This document shows, one piece after another, positions 25,957 to 34,205 of a stretch of 64,000 bases of DNA. A model generated the notes under the pieces. It worked only from the letters and a program-made list of their open reading frames with translations. It searched no databases and was not told where the DNA came from. The translations under genes were made by a program, and so were the position numbers. Each line of letters starts with the position of its first letter. Position 1 is the stretch's first letter. The stretch comes from Labrys wisconsinensis (GTDB lineage Bacteria; Pseudomonadota; Alphaproteobacteria; Rhizobiales; Labraceae): assembly GCF_030814995.1 (NCBI RefSeq), contig NZ_JAUSVX010000010.1, forward strand, positions 1 through 64,000. Direction: 5' to 3'.

Positions 25957-27516
25957 TCATGCGCCCTTCGTCAGACGATACACCGACATCTTCCGCGAAA
26001 AGCCGAGATCGGTCCATGGCCTGGAATCAGGTCCGACCCCGCCATGCGATTCGATCGTCTTGCCATTGTGGATGATCAGCACATGGCCGATGCCGCTGCT
26101 GGTTGCGTTCGGGGAGAGGAACGCTATCCGGACCACGCCGTCGCTCCGTGCGCCATCGTTCCAGTCCGTCTGCTGGAAGCCCTGCCTGCGGATCCAGTCA
26201 TGCTGAACCACGGATCCATCGGGAAAGCTGTTGCCGAGATCCGTGGACAAGCGGACCAGTGCGCGGACGAAGCCGCTGCAGTCGACGGACTGAAAGTCGA
26301 CACCTGGCTTCTGCCCGGGTGTTATCTTGGCGCCCAGCTTGTACCTGACACGCGGACTTGACGTCTCGCATGCGCTGAGAAACGCCCAGGACTTGGCGAT
26401 GTCGTAGGAGATCGCCTTGATGGCGACGGCCTCCAGGACGAAGAGGCCTCGGTCTCCGGCGGGAAAGTCCCCCTTGCCGTCAGCCCCGAAATTCGCCGCT
26501 TCGATCTCTCGCTCGTCCGGTGCCTCCCCAGCCGCAGATCCAGGATCGTCCGACTGGGCGGCGGGTGCCTCCTTGAACTGGGCGAAAGGCGCCTTGTCGG
26601 GCTGCGGCGCGCTTGCCGCCGCGAATTCCTTCGCCGCTCCGCTGACCGTCAGGCGGAGCTTCGACGGAAGCTCGATGTCCAGCTCGAGGAATTGAATGCC
26701 GTTGGGAAAAAATAGCGAATCGGACCGCCCGCCGCCTGCCGTGACGTCTGCGAGCTTCTGCAAAGTCTCGCCGAGGATGGCGGTGAGGCCCCCGGCGGCA
26801 TCTGCTCTCGCCTCCTCCACCAGACTCTCGGTGAAGACCGTCTCGTGAGCCGCCATCTCTGCCGACAGCCGCGTCTTGCCGCCGCTCAGCCAGAACGCCT
26901 CGAGCTCGGCGCTGCTGCCGATGAACTTGTCCCGATCGACGTTCTTGCCGATGCCCGGCACGTCACGCGGCTGAGGGCCCTTTCCGTCGCCCGTGTATTG
27001 CCAGAATGTCCATGTCTTCCAGACCTGCTTGGGCCAGACCGGCCGCGGCCCATACTGGGAAAGCCACAGCCAGCAGTTCGAAAGAACATCCTCCGTCTTC
27101 CTTCCCAGCTGCTCCTTCAAGTAGGCGCCGCCGTAAAGACCGGGCCACCGACCTGTGTTCGCGTGGATATACGTTACGAACTCCCTCGCCTCGTCGAGCG
27201 TCATCGGCGGCTGCGGCACGCCGTTCAGGGCCCAGGTTTCGAAATCCAGGGCCATCAGTTCGTCGTCACGGGGCTTGGCCTGGTCGAGATAGAACTTCGC
27301 CTGGTCGCGACCGGGCGCCCGCTCGCCGAAATGATACGATCCGACCAGCAGACCGGCGGCACGAGCCATTGGGCGCCTGTCGGCATAAACGCTGTCGGTC
27401 TTGCCGACGCCCTGTGTTGCCTTGAGGATGAGACCTCGCAACGTTTGGCGCGCCTCAACGAAATCGACGTGATCCTGGTGATGAGAAATGTCGGATACGA
27501 CGTTGAGCTCTTGCAT
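25957..27516 (-). CDS. GH25 muramidase fused to NlpC/P60-type peptidase
   Basis: 519 residues; the start at 27516 has GAGGACC upstream. Residues 1 to about 215 resemble glycoside hydrolase family 25 lysozymes: VSDISHHQ, then LKATQG, GSYHFGE and the acidic ALDFE. These cut the glycan strand of peptidoglycan. Residues about 395-519 resemble an NlpC/P60 cysteine peptidase, with VDCSGFVRALVRL (Cys) and GHVLIIHNGKTIESHGG (His residues). A Pro/Ala/Asp-rich linker joins them. No signal peptide is visible, so export may use another route, or the protein may be a phage-like or delivered toxin. GC content looks lower than in the neighbours. A long AT-rich promoter region lies upstream. Confidence 0.75.
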   Translation of the reverse strand: MQELNVVSDISHHQDHVDFVEARQTLRGLILKATQGVGKTDSVYADRRPMARAAGLLVGSYHFGERAPGRDQAKFYLDQAKPRDDELMALDFETWALNGVPQPPMTLDEAREFVTYIHANTGRWPGLYGGAYLKEQLGRKTEDVLSNCWLWLSQYGPRPVWPKQVWKTWTFWQYTGDGKGPQPRDVPGIGKNVDRDKFIGSSAELEAFWLSGGKTRLSAEMAAHETVFTESLVEEARADAAGGLTAILGETLQKLADVTAGGGRSDSLFFPNGIQFLELDIELPSKLRLTVSGAAKEFAAASAPQPDKAPFAQFKEAPAAQSDDPGSAAGEAPDEREIEAANFGADGKGDFPAGDRGLFVLEAVAIKAISYDIAKSWAFLSACETSSPRVRYKLGAKITPGQKPGVDFQSVDCSGFVRALVRLSTDLGNSFPDGSVVQHDWIRRQGFQQTDWNDGARSDGVVRIAFLSPNATSSGIGHVLIIHNGKTIESHGGVGPDSRPWTDLGFSRKMSVYRLTKGA

Positions 27517-27629
27517 GATCGGGTCCTCGGCCGCTGCCACGGCTCGGCCGAACTGCCGGAATGCCGTGTCGATCAGGTCGACGAACCACCGCCCCCGCCG
27601 AGGTCGACGTCGTCGCACCTGCCGTGCAT

Positions 27630-27675
27630 ATTACGTAACGTAATTCAGGAAATTTATCAAACTTCCCTAACGTAA
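27630..27675. promoter_or_regulatory. Palindrome ATTACGTAACGTAAT and a repeated half in an AT-rich island
   Basis: A 15-bp palindrome at 27630-27644 (arms ATTACGT and ACGTAAT around one A) is followed by TAACGTAA at 27668-27675. They lie about 115-160 bp upstream of the cell-wall hydrolase start, in an AT-rich patch within GC-rich DNA. Likely a regulator-binding site near the hydrolase promoter; the regulator is unknown. In the rest of 27676-27911 I see no gene. Confidence 0.45.
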
Positions 27676-27911
27676 AACTCGCGCGTGGCGCCGGGCGCAT
27701 TGCCTTGCCGACGGATCTCGCCCGGAGAGCTCGCATCCGGCGCTGCCTCTCCGCGCTCCACTGTCGGCGGCCTCCGCCGCCGCCCGCCGCCGCTTCGAGC
27801 ACCCGCATGCGATGTATCGGTGGATGGCCGCGTCCGGCGGCCAGAATCCGGGTGCGAACGCCCGGTCCCGTGACTTAGAAGGCGAAACGGGAGCGGTAGA
27901 CGCGAAGGCGA

Positions 27912-27940
27912 TTGACAAGGCGCCGTAATTGTCTGACGAT
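27912..27940 (+). promoter_or_regulatory. Promoter and operator of the GntR regulator gene
   Basis: A perfect -35 TTGACA (27912-27917) is followed 17 bp later by a weak -10 GACGAT (27935-27940). TTGTCTGACGA at 27929-27939 matches the FadR/FCD-type GntR consensus TNGTNNNACNA and overlaps the -10, the expected place for autorepression. Confidence 0.5.
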
Positions 27941-28015
27941 TTTGCGGCCACACTGTTCGGCAGTCAGGACACGCCGACCCGCCGTACGAGGTCGGAGGTC
28001 ATGGGGAGGACTGGA

Positions 28016-28774
28016 ATGGCTCGAAGCGCTGAGGGAACCGGCGGCGGCCGCACCTTGCACAGCCAGGCTGCGGCCCGGATCGGCCAGCGCATCCTCTCCG
28101 GCGAATGGGCGACGGGCGACACGCTGCCGACCGAAGCGGATCTGGCGCGCGAGCTCACCGTGTCGCGCGCCTCGTTGCGCGAGGCGATCAAGCTGCTCGC
28201 CGGCAAGGGCCTGATCCGCTCGACGCCGCGCCGCGGCACGGTGGTGCAGCCGCGCGCCAACTGGAACCGGCTCGACCCCGACGTGCTGGTCTGGCAGGCC
28301 TTCGACGGCCCGACCGCCAGCTTCGTGCGCGACCTCTTCGAGCTCCGGCGGATGATCGAGCCGGCGGTGGCGGCCCTCGCCGCCGGGCGGGCCAGCGACG
28401 AGCACCGCAAGGCGATCGGCGAGGCCTTCCGCGCCATGGAGAACGCTCCCGACGTGCAGGCCTCGATCGTCGCCGACCTCGCCTTCCACCGCGCCATCCT
28501 GCTGGCCACCGGCAACGAGCTGCTCGCCGCCTTCGCCCCGGCGATCGAGGCCTCGCTCTCGGTCTCCTTCAAGGTGTCGCGCGCCAACATGATGACGCAG
28601 GACCATGTCGTGCCGATGCACCGCGCCGTGGCCGAGCCGGTGCTCGCCGGCGACGTGGAGGGGGCGCACCAGGCGATGATGGCCCTGCTCGACCGCTCCG
28701 AGCGCGATGCCGCCACCGCGGTCACCCTCACCCAGGGCGGGCGGAGCGCCGGCACCGAGGGCGGGACCGGCTGA
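28016..28774 (+). CDS. GntR-family (FadR/FCD subfamily) transcriptional regulator
   Basis: 252 residues from the ATG at 28016, preceded by GGGGAGGA at good spacing; the frame opens earlier, at a TTG at 27929 that overlaps the operator. The N-terminal winged helix shows LPTEADLARELTVSRASLREAIKLLAGKGLI and RRGTVV. The C-terminal FCD domain has FELRRMIEPAVAALAA and ADLAFHRAILLATGN, whose Asp/His residues bind a metal and a carboxylate or sugar acid. Directly upstream of chvE-gguAB with matching operators at both promoters, so it probably represses the sugar importer and itself. Confidence 0.88.
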   Translation: MARSAEGTGGGRTLHSQAAARIGQRILSGEWATGDTLPTEADLARELTVSRASLREAIKLLAGKGLIRSTPRRGTVVQPRANWNRLDPDVLVWQAFDGPTASFVRDLFELRRMIEPAVAALAAGRASDEHRKAIGEAFRAMENAPDVQASIVADLAFHRAILLATGNELLAAFAPAIEASLSVSFKVSRANMMTQDHVVPMHRAVAEPVLAGDVEGAHQAMMALLDRSERDAATAVTLTQGGRSAGTEGGTG

Positions 28775-28860
28775 GCCGGCCCGCTGTGCCACGCGCGGAC
28801 CGGGCGGCCAGCGCGGGCTTTCCCGGGGAGCGGCGGGGGCATCGCGAGGACACGAAAATT

Positions 28861-28925
28861 TTGTCAGACGAATCGTCGGATTCTGGCCAGAACCCATTTG
28901 ACTGTTCAGACAATTAAATCATAAC
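28861..28925 (+). promoter_or_regulatory. chvE promoter with two GntR-type operators
   Basis: TTGTCAGACGA (28861-28871) matches TNGTNNNACNA exactly. A second near-match, TGTTCAGACAA (28903-28913), reads TTGTCTGAACA on the other strand. A -35 TTGACT (28898-28903) and -10 CATAAC (28920-28925) are 16 bp apart, so the second site sits in the spacer. The arrangement predicts repression by the adjacent GntR regulator. The remaining gap to the chvE start (28926-29085) shows nothing else. Confidence 0.5.
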
Positions 28926-29097
28926 AGCGTGTCAGTCGGGGCCGCCAGCGGTGCCATGCCCGGGGGCGGCGGGCCGGCAAACCCTGCAGGATTCGATCGC
29001 CGGCGGCATCCTGCAGGCCTGTCGCGTGGGAGAGGCGAACACGGCCGCCGCGGCGGCCCGGTTCGCGCCGGTGGATGACACTCAAGGGGAGAAAACA

Positions 29098-30156
29098 GTG
29101 AAGACCCTCACATCAGCGCTTCTGGCGCTCGCGCTCTTCGCATTCGGGCCTTCCGCGCAGGCGGCGGACAAGGGCCTCATCGGCGTCTCGATGCCGACCA
29201 AGTCCTCGGCGCGCTGGATCGCCGACGGTGCCAACATGGTCAAGTCCCTTGAGGCGAAGGGCTATTCGGCCGACCTGCAATATGCCGAGGACGACATCCC
29301 GAACCAGCTCGCCCAGATCGAGAACATGATCACCAAGGGCGTCAAGGTGCTGGTGATCGCCGCCATCGACGGCACCACCCTCTCGGACGCGCTCAAGCAG
29401 GCCCACGACAAGGGCATCAAGGTCATCGCCTATGACCGCCTGATCCGCCAGTCGCCGAACGTCGACTACTACACGACCTTCGACAATTTCCAGGTCGGCG
29501 TGATCCAGGCGACCTCGCTGGTCGACGCCCTCGGCCTCAAGGACGGCAAGGGCCCCTTCAACGTCGAGCTGTTCGGCGGCTCGCCGGACGACAACAACGC
29601 CTTCTTCTTCTATAACGGCGGCATGTCCGTGCTGCAGCCCTACATCGACAGCGGCAAGCTCGTCGTGCAGTCCAAGCAGATGGGCATGGACAAGGTCGGC
29701 ACCCTGCGCTGGGACGGTGCCGTGGCTCAGGCCCGCATGGACAACATCCTGTCCGCCTTCTACACCGACAAGAAGGTGAACGCCGTGCTCTCGCCCTATG
29801 ACGGCCTGTCGATCGGCATCCTGTCCTCGCTCAAGGGCGTCGGCTACGGCACCCCGGACCAGCCCCTGCCCTTCGTCTCGGGCCAGGACTGCGAGGTTCC
29901 CTCGATCAAGTCGATCATCGCCGGCGAGCAGTATTCGAGCGTGTTCAAGGATACGCGCGACCTCGCCAAGGTGACGGTCGACATGATCGACGCCATCCTG
30001 AGCGGCAAGGACCCGGAGGTCAACGACACCAAGACCTACGACAACGGTGTCAAGATCGTCCCCTCCTACCTCCTGAAGCCCGTGCTGGTCGACAAGACCA
30101 ACTACGAGAAGGTGCTCGTCGGCAGCGGCTACTACACCGCCGACCAGCTCAAGTGA
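29098..30156 (+). CDS. chvE: Multiple-sugar-binding periplasmic protein ChvE
   Basis: 352 residues from a GTG at 29098 with AGGGGAGAA upstream; an earlier in-frame ATG at 28951 lacks a signal peptide or ribosome site. Signal peptide [18 protein letters not shown]. The mature protein follows ChvE almost motif for motif: [51 protein letters not shown] and [10 protein letters not shown]. ChvE binds arabinose, galactose, glucose and xylose-type sugars, feeds GguAB, and in Agrobacterium also signals to VirA. No vir genes are seen here, so a transport role is the safe reading. Confidence 0.92.
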   Translation: MKTLTSALLALALFAFGPSAQAADKGLIGVSMPTKSSARWIADGANMVKSLEAKGYSADLQYAEDDIPNQLAQIENMITKGVKVLVIAAIDGTTLSDALKQAHDKGIKVIAYDRLIRQSPNVDYYTTFDNFQVGVIQATSLVDALGLKDGKGPFNVELFGGSPDDNNAFFFYNGGMSVLQPYIDSGKLVVQSKQMGMDKVGTLRWDGAVAQARMDNILSAFYTDKKVNAVLSPYDGLSIGILSSLKGVGYGTPDQPLPFVSGQDCEVPSIKSIIAGEQYSSVFKDTRDLAKVTVDMIDAILSGKDPEVNDTKTYDNGVKIVPSYLLKPVLVDKTNYEKVLVGSGYYTADQLK

Positions 30157-30161
30157 TATCA

Positions 30162-30192
30162 GGCGGCGGGCCTCTCGCCGGGGCCCGCCGCC
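30162..30192 (+). terminator. 11-bp-stem hairpin between chvE and gguA
   Basis: Arms GGCGGCGGGCC (30162-30172) and GGCCCGCCGCC (30182-30192) with a 9-base loop follow the chvE stop directly. There is no T-run. A strong hairpin after the binding-protein gene usually stabilises its mRNA or attenuates the downstream transporter genes, giving more binding protein than permease. Confidence 0.6.
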
Positions 30193-30256
30193 GAACCGAC
30201 GAACACGACGGGCGGCGCCGGCCGGCGCCGCGCCTCGAGCGGAACGGGACCCTGAC

Positions 30257-31792
30257 GTGAGCATGATCCTGGAAATGCGGGGCATCACCAAGACGTTCCC
30301 GGGCGTCAAGGCGCTCAGCAACGTCAACCTCGCGGTGAAGCGCGGCGAGATCCACGCCGTGGTCGGCGAGAACGGCGCCGGCAAGTCGACGCTGATGAAG
30401 GTGCTCTCGGGCGTCTATCCCCACGGCACCTATGACGGCGCGATCGTCTACGAGGGCACGGAACGCCAGTTCCGCACCATTGCCGACAGCGAGAAGATCG
30501 GCATCATCATCATCCACCAGGAGCTGGCGCTGGTGCCGCTGCTCTCGATCGCCGAGAACATCTTCCTCGGCAACGAGCAGGCCCGATACGGCGTCATCGA
30601 CTGGCACGCCGTCACCGCCAGGACGCGCACGCTCCTGGACAAGGTCGGCCTCAGGGAGAACCCGGCGACGCTGATCACCAATCTCGGCATCGGCAAGCAG
30701 CAGCTGGTCGAGATCGCCAAGGCCCTGGCCAAGGAGGTCAAGCTCCTCATCCTCGACGAGCCGACCGCCAGCCTCAACGAGAGCGACAGCGACGCCCTGC
30801 TGCAGCTCCTGCTCGAGTTCAAGCGCCAGGGCATCTCCTCGATCCTGATCTCGCACAAGCTCAACGAGATCTCCAGGGTGGCCGATTCCATCACCATCCT
30901 GCGCGACGGCTCGACGGTGGAGACCCTCGACGCCCGCGGCACGGAAATCACCGAGGACCGCATCATCAAGGGCATGGTCGGGCGCGAGATGGCCGACCGC
31001 TATCCCAAGCGCGAGCCCAGGATCGGCGAAGTGCTGCTCGAGGTGAAGGACTGGAACGTCCACCACCATCTCCATGCCGAGCGGCACCTGATCAGGGACG
31101 TCAGCCTCAACGTGCGCCGCGGCGAGGTGGTCGGCATCGCCGGGCTGATGGGCGCCGGGCGCACCGAGTTCGCCATGAGCGTCTTCGGCCGCGCCTACGG
31201 CCAGAACATCTCCGGCAAGGCCTTCATGCACGGCCGGGAGGTCGACCTTTCCACCATCCGCAAGGCGGTGGCGAGCGGCCTCGCCTATGTCACCGAGGAC
31301 CGCAAGCAGCTCGGCCTGGTGCTCAACAGCTCCATCCTGCACAACGTCACCCTCGCCAACCTGCCCGGCGTCGCCAAGCGCGGCGTGATCGACGACATGC
31401 GCGAGCTCGCCGTGGCGACGGGCTATCGCCGCCAGCTCAACATCCGCTCCTCCAGCGTCTATCAGGAGGCGGTGAACCTGTCGGGCGGCAACCAGCAGAA
31501 GGTCGTGCTCAGCAAGTGGCTGTTCTCGGGCCCCGAGGTGCTGATCCTCGATGAGCCGACACGCGGCATCGACGTCGGCGCCAAATACGAGATCTACACC
31601 ATCATCAACCGCCTCGCCGAGGAAGGGAAGGGCGTGATCATGATCTCGTCCGAGATGCCCGAATTGCTCGGCGTGTGCGATCGGATCTATGTCATGAACG
31701 AAGGACGCATCGTCGGCGAGATGCCGGCCGAGGAGGCATCGCAAGAGGCCATCATGCGGGTGATCATGCGCTCCGGGGAGAAAGCCCAATGA
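30257..31792 (+). CDS. gguA: Sugar ABC transporter ATPase GguA (MmsA-like)
   Basis: 511 residues with a GTG start at 30257 (an ATG at 30263 is possible). It contains two ABC domains in tandem, as usual for pentose/galactose importers. The first has Walker [10 protein letters not shown] and Walker [12 protein letters not shown]. The second has a degenerate A-loop GLMGAGRTE but a good signature [15 protein letters not shown] and [14 protein letters not shown]. Works with GguB and ChvE. Its stop overlaps the gguB start (ATGA). Confidence 0.92.
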   Translation: MSMILEMRGITKTFPGVKALSNVNLAVKRGEIHAVVGENGAGKSTLMKVLSGVYPHGTYDGAIVYEGTERQFRTIADSEKIGIIIIHQELALVPLLSIAENIFLGNEQARYGVIDWHAVTARTRTLLDKVGLRENPATLITNLGIGKQQLVEIAKALAKEVKLLILDEPTASLNESDSDALLQLLLEFKRQGISSILISHKLNEISRVADSITILRDGSTVETLDARGTEITEDRIIKGMVGREMADRYPKREPRIGEVLLEVKDWNVHHHLHAERHLIRDVSLNVRRGEVVGIAGLMGAGRTEFAMSVFGRAYGQNISGKAFMHGREVDLSTIRKAVASGLAYVTEDRKQLGLVLNSSILHNVTLANLPGVAKRGVIDDMRELAVATGYRRQLNIRSSSVYQEAVNLSGGNQQKVVLSKWLFSGPEVLILDEPTRGIDVGAKYEIYTIINRLAEEGKGVIMISSEMPELLGVCDRIYVMNEGRIVGEMPAEEASQEAIMRVIMRSGEKAQ

Positions 31793-32994
31793 GTTCCGAA
31801 ATCACCGCCGCCCCGCCCAAGGCGGAGACGCCGAAGATCGGCGAGTTCCTCAAGCGCAACATCCGCGAATACGCGATGCTGCTGTCGCTCGCCGCGATCA
31901 TGATCTTCTTCGAGTACATGACGGACGGCACGCTGTTCCGGCCGCTCAACCTCACCAACCTGATCCTGCAGAACAGCTACATCATCATCATGGCGCTGGG
32001 CATGCTCCTGGTGATCGTGGCCGGCCATATCGACCTGTCCGTCGGCTCGGTCTCCGGCTTCATCGGCGCGGTGGCGGCCGTGATGATGGTGACCTTGCAT
32101 GTCGACCTCGTCACCACCGCCATCGCCTGCCTGGTGCTGGGCGGGCTGATCGGCGCGGCGCAGGGCTATTTCATCGCCTTCTTCAAGATCCCTTCCTTCA
32201 TCGTCACCCTGGCGGGCATGCTCGTCTTCCGGGGCCTGTGCCTCACCGTGCTGCAGGGCCAGTCGATCGGCCCCTTCCCGGTCGCCTTCCAGAAGCTCTC
32301 CTCCGGCTTCATCCCCGACATTCTCGGCGCCGAGGGCGCGACCATCCACGTCTCCACCGTGCTGATCGGCGTCGTCGTGCCGCTGCTCCTGGTGTTCTCC
32401 GCCATCCGCAACCGCCGCAGCCAGATCAAGCACGGCGTCGAGGCGGAGCCGATGGTGTTCTTCCTGATCAAGAACGTGGCGACGCTGGTCATCCTGGCGG
32501 GGCTCGGCTACCTCCTCGCCACCTACAAGGGCCTGCCCAACGTGCTGATCGTCATGGGCACGCTGATCGTCGCCTATCAGTTCGTCACTAGCCGCACCAC
32601 GCTCGGCCGGCGCATCTACGCGCTCGGCGGCAACGAGAAGGCGGCCAGGCTCTCGGGCATCAGCACGGAGCGGCTGACCTTCCTGACCTTCGTCAACATG
32701 GGCGTGCTGGCCGCCCTTGCCGGCCTGGTCTTCGCCGCCCGCCTCAACACCGCCACCCCCAAGGCCGGCGTCTCCTTCGAGCTCGACGTCATCGCCGCCT
32801 GCTTCATCGGCGGCGCCTCGGCTTCCGGCGGCGTCGGCAAGGTGACCGGCGCGGTGATCGGCGCCTTCGTCATGGGCGTGATGAACAACGGCATGTCGAT
32901 CCTCGGCATCGGCATCGACTGGCAGCAGGTGATCAAAGGCCTGGTGCTGCTCGCCGCCGTGTTCTTCGACGTCTACAACAAGAACAAGGGCTGA
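31789..32994 (+). CDS. gguB: Sugar ABC transporter permease GguB (MmsB/XylH-like)
   Basis: 401 residues from the ATG at 31789, overlapping the gguA stop by 4 bp, with GGGGAGAAAG upstream. Long hydrophobic segments fill most of the protein, consistent with the roughly ten-helix BPD_transp_2 family. Motifs [38 protein letters not shown] and [16 protein letters not shown] are typical. Last gene of the chvE operon. Confidence 0.92.
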   Translation: MSSEITAAPPKAETPKIGEFLKRNIREYAMLLSLAAIMIFFEYMTDGTLFRPLNLTNLILQNSYIIIMALGMLLVIVAGHIDLSVGSVSGFIGAVAAVMMVTLHVDLVTTAIACLVLGGLIGAAQGYFIAFFKIPSFIVTLAGMLVFRGLCLTVLQGQSIGPFPVAFQKLSSGFIPDILGAEGATIHVSTVLIGVVVPLLLVFSAIRNRRSQIKHGVEAEPMVFFLIKNVATLVILAGLGYLLATYKGLPNVLIVMGTLIVAYQFVTSRTTLGRRIYALGGNEKAARLSGISTERLTFLTFVNMGVLAALAGLVFAARLNTATPKAGVSFELDVIAACFIGGASASGGVGKVTGAVIGAFVMGVMNNGMSILGIGIDWQQVIKGLVLLAAVFFDVYNKNKG

Positions 32995-33046
32995 GGCGGG
33001 CGAGCCGGTCGCTATGCGGCAACCGACGATCGACCCTCGAAGCCTT

Positions 33047-33065
33047 CCCGGAGCAGGTCTCCGGG
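33047..33065. terminator. Hairpin between gguB and the convergent small gene
   Basis: Arms CCCGGAG and CTCCGGG with a 5-base loop lie 50 bp after the gguB stop, between convergent genes. No T-run; possible bidirectional terminator. Confidence 0.35.
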
Positions 33066-33124
33066 ACGCGCCTTCGGGATCGCGCCAGCCCACGTTCCGT
33101 CCGCCGATCATCCGCCGTCGGAAG

Positions 33125-33580
33125 CTATCGGTGCTCCTTCCTCACGTCCGGAAGTTCCCATTGGAAGACGCGATTGACCTGGTCGACCAGGGCAAAAAAC
33201 TCGACTTCGGTGACACCGGGCCTGATCGAGCAGCCGCTGGAGAACAGGAGAGAGAAGCCGGACCGCCTGTCCTCGATCTTGCCGACGCCGGTCCGACCGT
33301 CGACGGATAGCCCTCGCGTGATGGACAGATCGGCATCGCGGATTTCGAAGGCCCCCTCGATCCGCTGGCATCCTACGAACAGCAATGCCAAATTCACATC
33401 GAGCGTGTCCTTCCAGGCCCGCATCAGCATGCGTCTGAAGCTCGGATTGAAGGCAGACACGAGGAACGTCGCTCCGCGCCACTCGTCGAGGATCCGGTCG
33501 ATTTCGGCCTCGTCGGATATCAGCTCCACGGCACCTTCCGGCGGGAGTACGATCGGGTCTGCTGCTGCGGCCTTAGTCAT
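33125..33580 (-). CDS. Small protein of unknown function beside the RloAB-like pair
   Basis: 151 residues; GAGAGG precedes the ATG at 33580. The central part reads ATFLVSAFNPSFRRMLMRAW and LALLFVGCQRIEGAF, mixed alpha/beta with no membrane segment or signal peptide. I do not recognise a family. It lies 58 bp downstream of the RloB-like gene on the same strand, so it may be a third gene of that unit, or an unrelated neighbour. Confidence 0.6.
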   Translation of the reverse strand: MTKAAAADPIVLPPEGAVELISDEAEIDRILDEWRGATFLVSAFNPSFRRMLMRAWKDTLDVNLALLFVGCQRIEGAFEIRDADLSITRGLSVDGRTGVGKIEDRRSGFSLLFSSGCSIRPGVTEVEFFALVDQVNRVFQWELPDVRKEHR

Positions 33581-33638
33581 GGCCTCTCTCGGCGAACGAG
33601 CATTGCCTCGGCGAGCGCCATCGCCAAAGACCGAGGCG

Positions 33639-34205
33639 TCAGGATAGCAGCTTGAGGCCGCCCAGAAACACTGCGAACGAGGGTTCGACGCCGGCCGCCC
33701 GCCGAACCTCGGCGAGACCGATGCGCCGCGTGAGCTGGAGCTTCGTCATCGGCTTGGCATATTGTGGCCAGACTGCCTGCAGAGCCGTGCCTGCGGCGTG
33801 CGTCGTGAGGGGGCGATGTCGGGCATAGCCTTCCAGATGGCGCAGCAGGAACGCTTCATGGCAAGGCTCCTGCCAGATGATGGCGATGTCGAGCTCCCGA
33901 GCGAGTTGGTCCGCCTCCCGGCGGCGCCGGTGATTGTCATCGACCTGATCGGAATCCATCAGGATGACCCTGCCGGCAAACTCGGACCGTCGCCGACGCC
34001 TGCGCTCGATCTCCTGGCCGGCCCGGCGCAGCCGGGCGACGGGATCACCAGCACCAGGATTGAGATTGACGACTTCGAGATGAACGGAACGACCGGCTGC
34101 CCGCAGCAGATCATTGAGGAGTTGTCCATAGGCCTGCTCGGATTCGCCCTCGCAGCCGAAAAAGATGGGCCGGCGCTGGGCAATGATCGGGCGAGGCCTG
34201 TTCAT
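33639..34205 (-). CDS. RloB-like protein (candidate Toprim-like nuclease subunit)
   Basis: 188 residues. The ATG at 34205 overlaps the ATPase stop (ATGA). Three RloB-family landmarks are in order: FFGCEGESEQAY (Glu after a beta strand), ILMDSDQVDDN (acidic, DxD-like), and WQEPCHEAFLLRHLEG, which resembles the family's NPxFExWLLxH motif. RloB proteins are partners of RloA-type ATPases in restriction-linked and abortive-infection loci (AbiL). The Glu and Asp residues suggest metal-dependent nuclease chemistry, by analogy with Toprim folds. Function is inferred, not shown. Confidence 0.7.
   Translation of the reverse strand: MNRPRPIIAQRRPIFFGCEGESEQAYGQLLNDLLRAAGRSVHLEVVNLNPGAGDPVARLRRAGQEIERRRRRRSEFAGRVILMDSDQVDDNHRRRREADQLARELDIAIIWQEPCHEAFLLRHLEGYARHRPLTTHAAGTALQAVWPQYAKPMTKLQLTRRIGLAEVRRAAGVEPSFAVFLGGLKLLS

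Noticed and set aside
27667-27951. Short minus-strand frames in the hydrolase/GntR gap
   Set aside because: No ribosome site, atypical composition and overlap with the GntR promoter.
29113-30384. 423-codon minus-strand frame opposite chvE
   Set aside because: Antisense shadow rich in Asp, Gly, Arg and Val; chvE on the plus strand is unmistakable.
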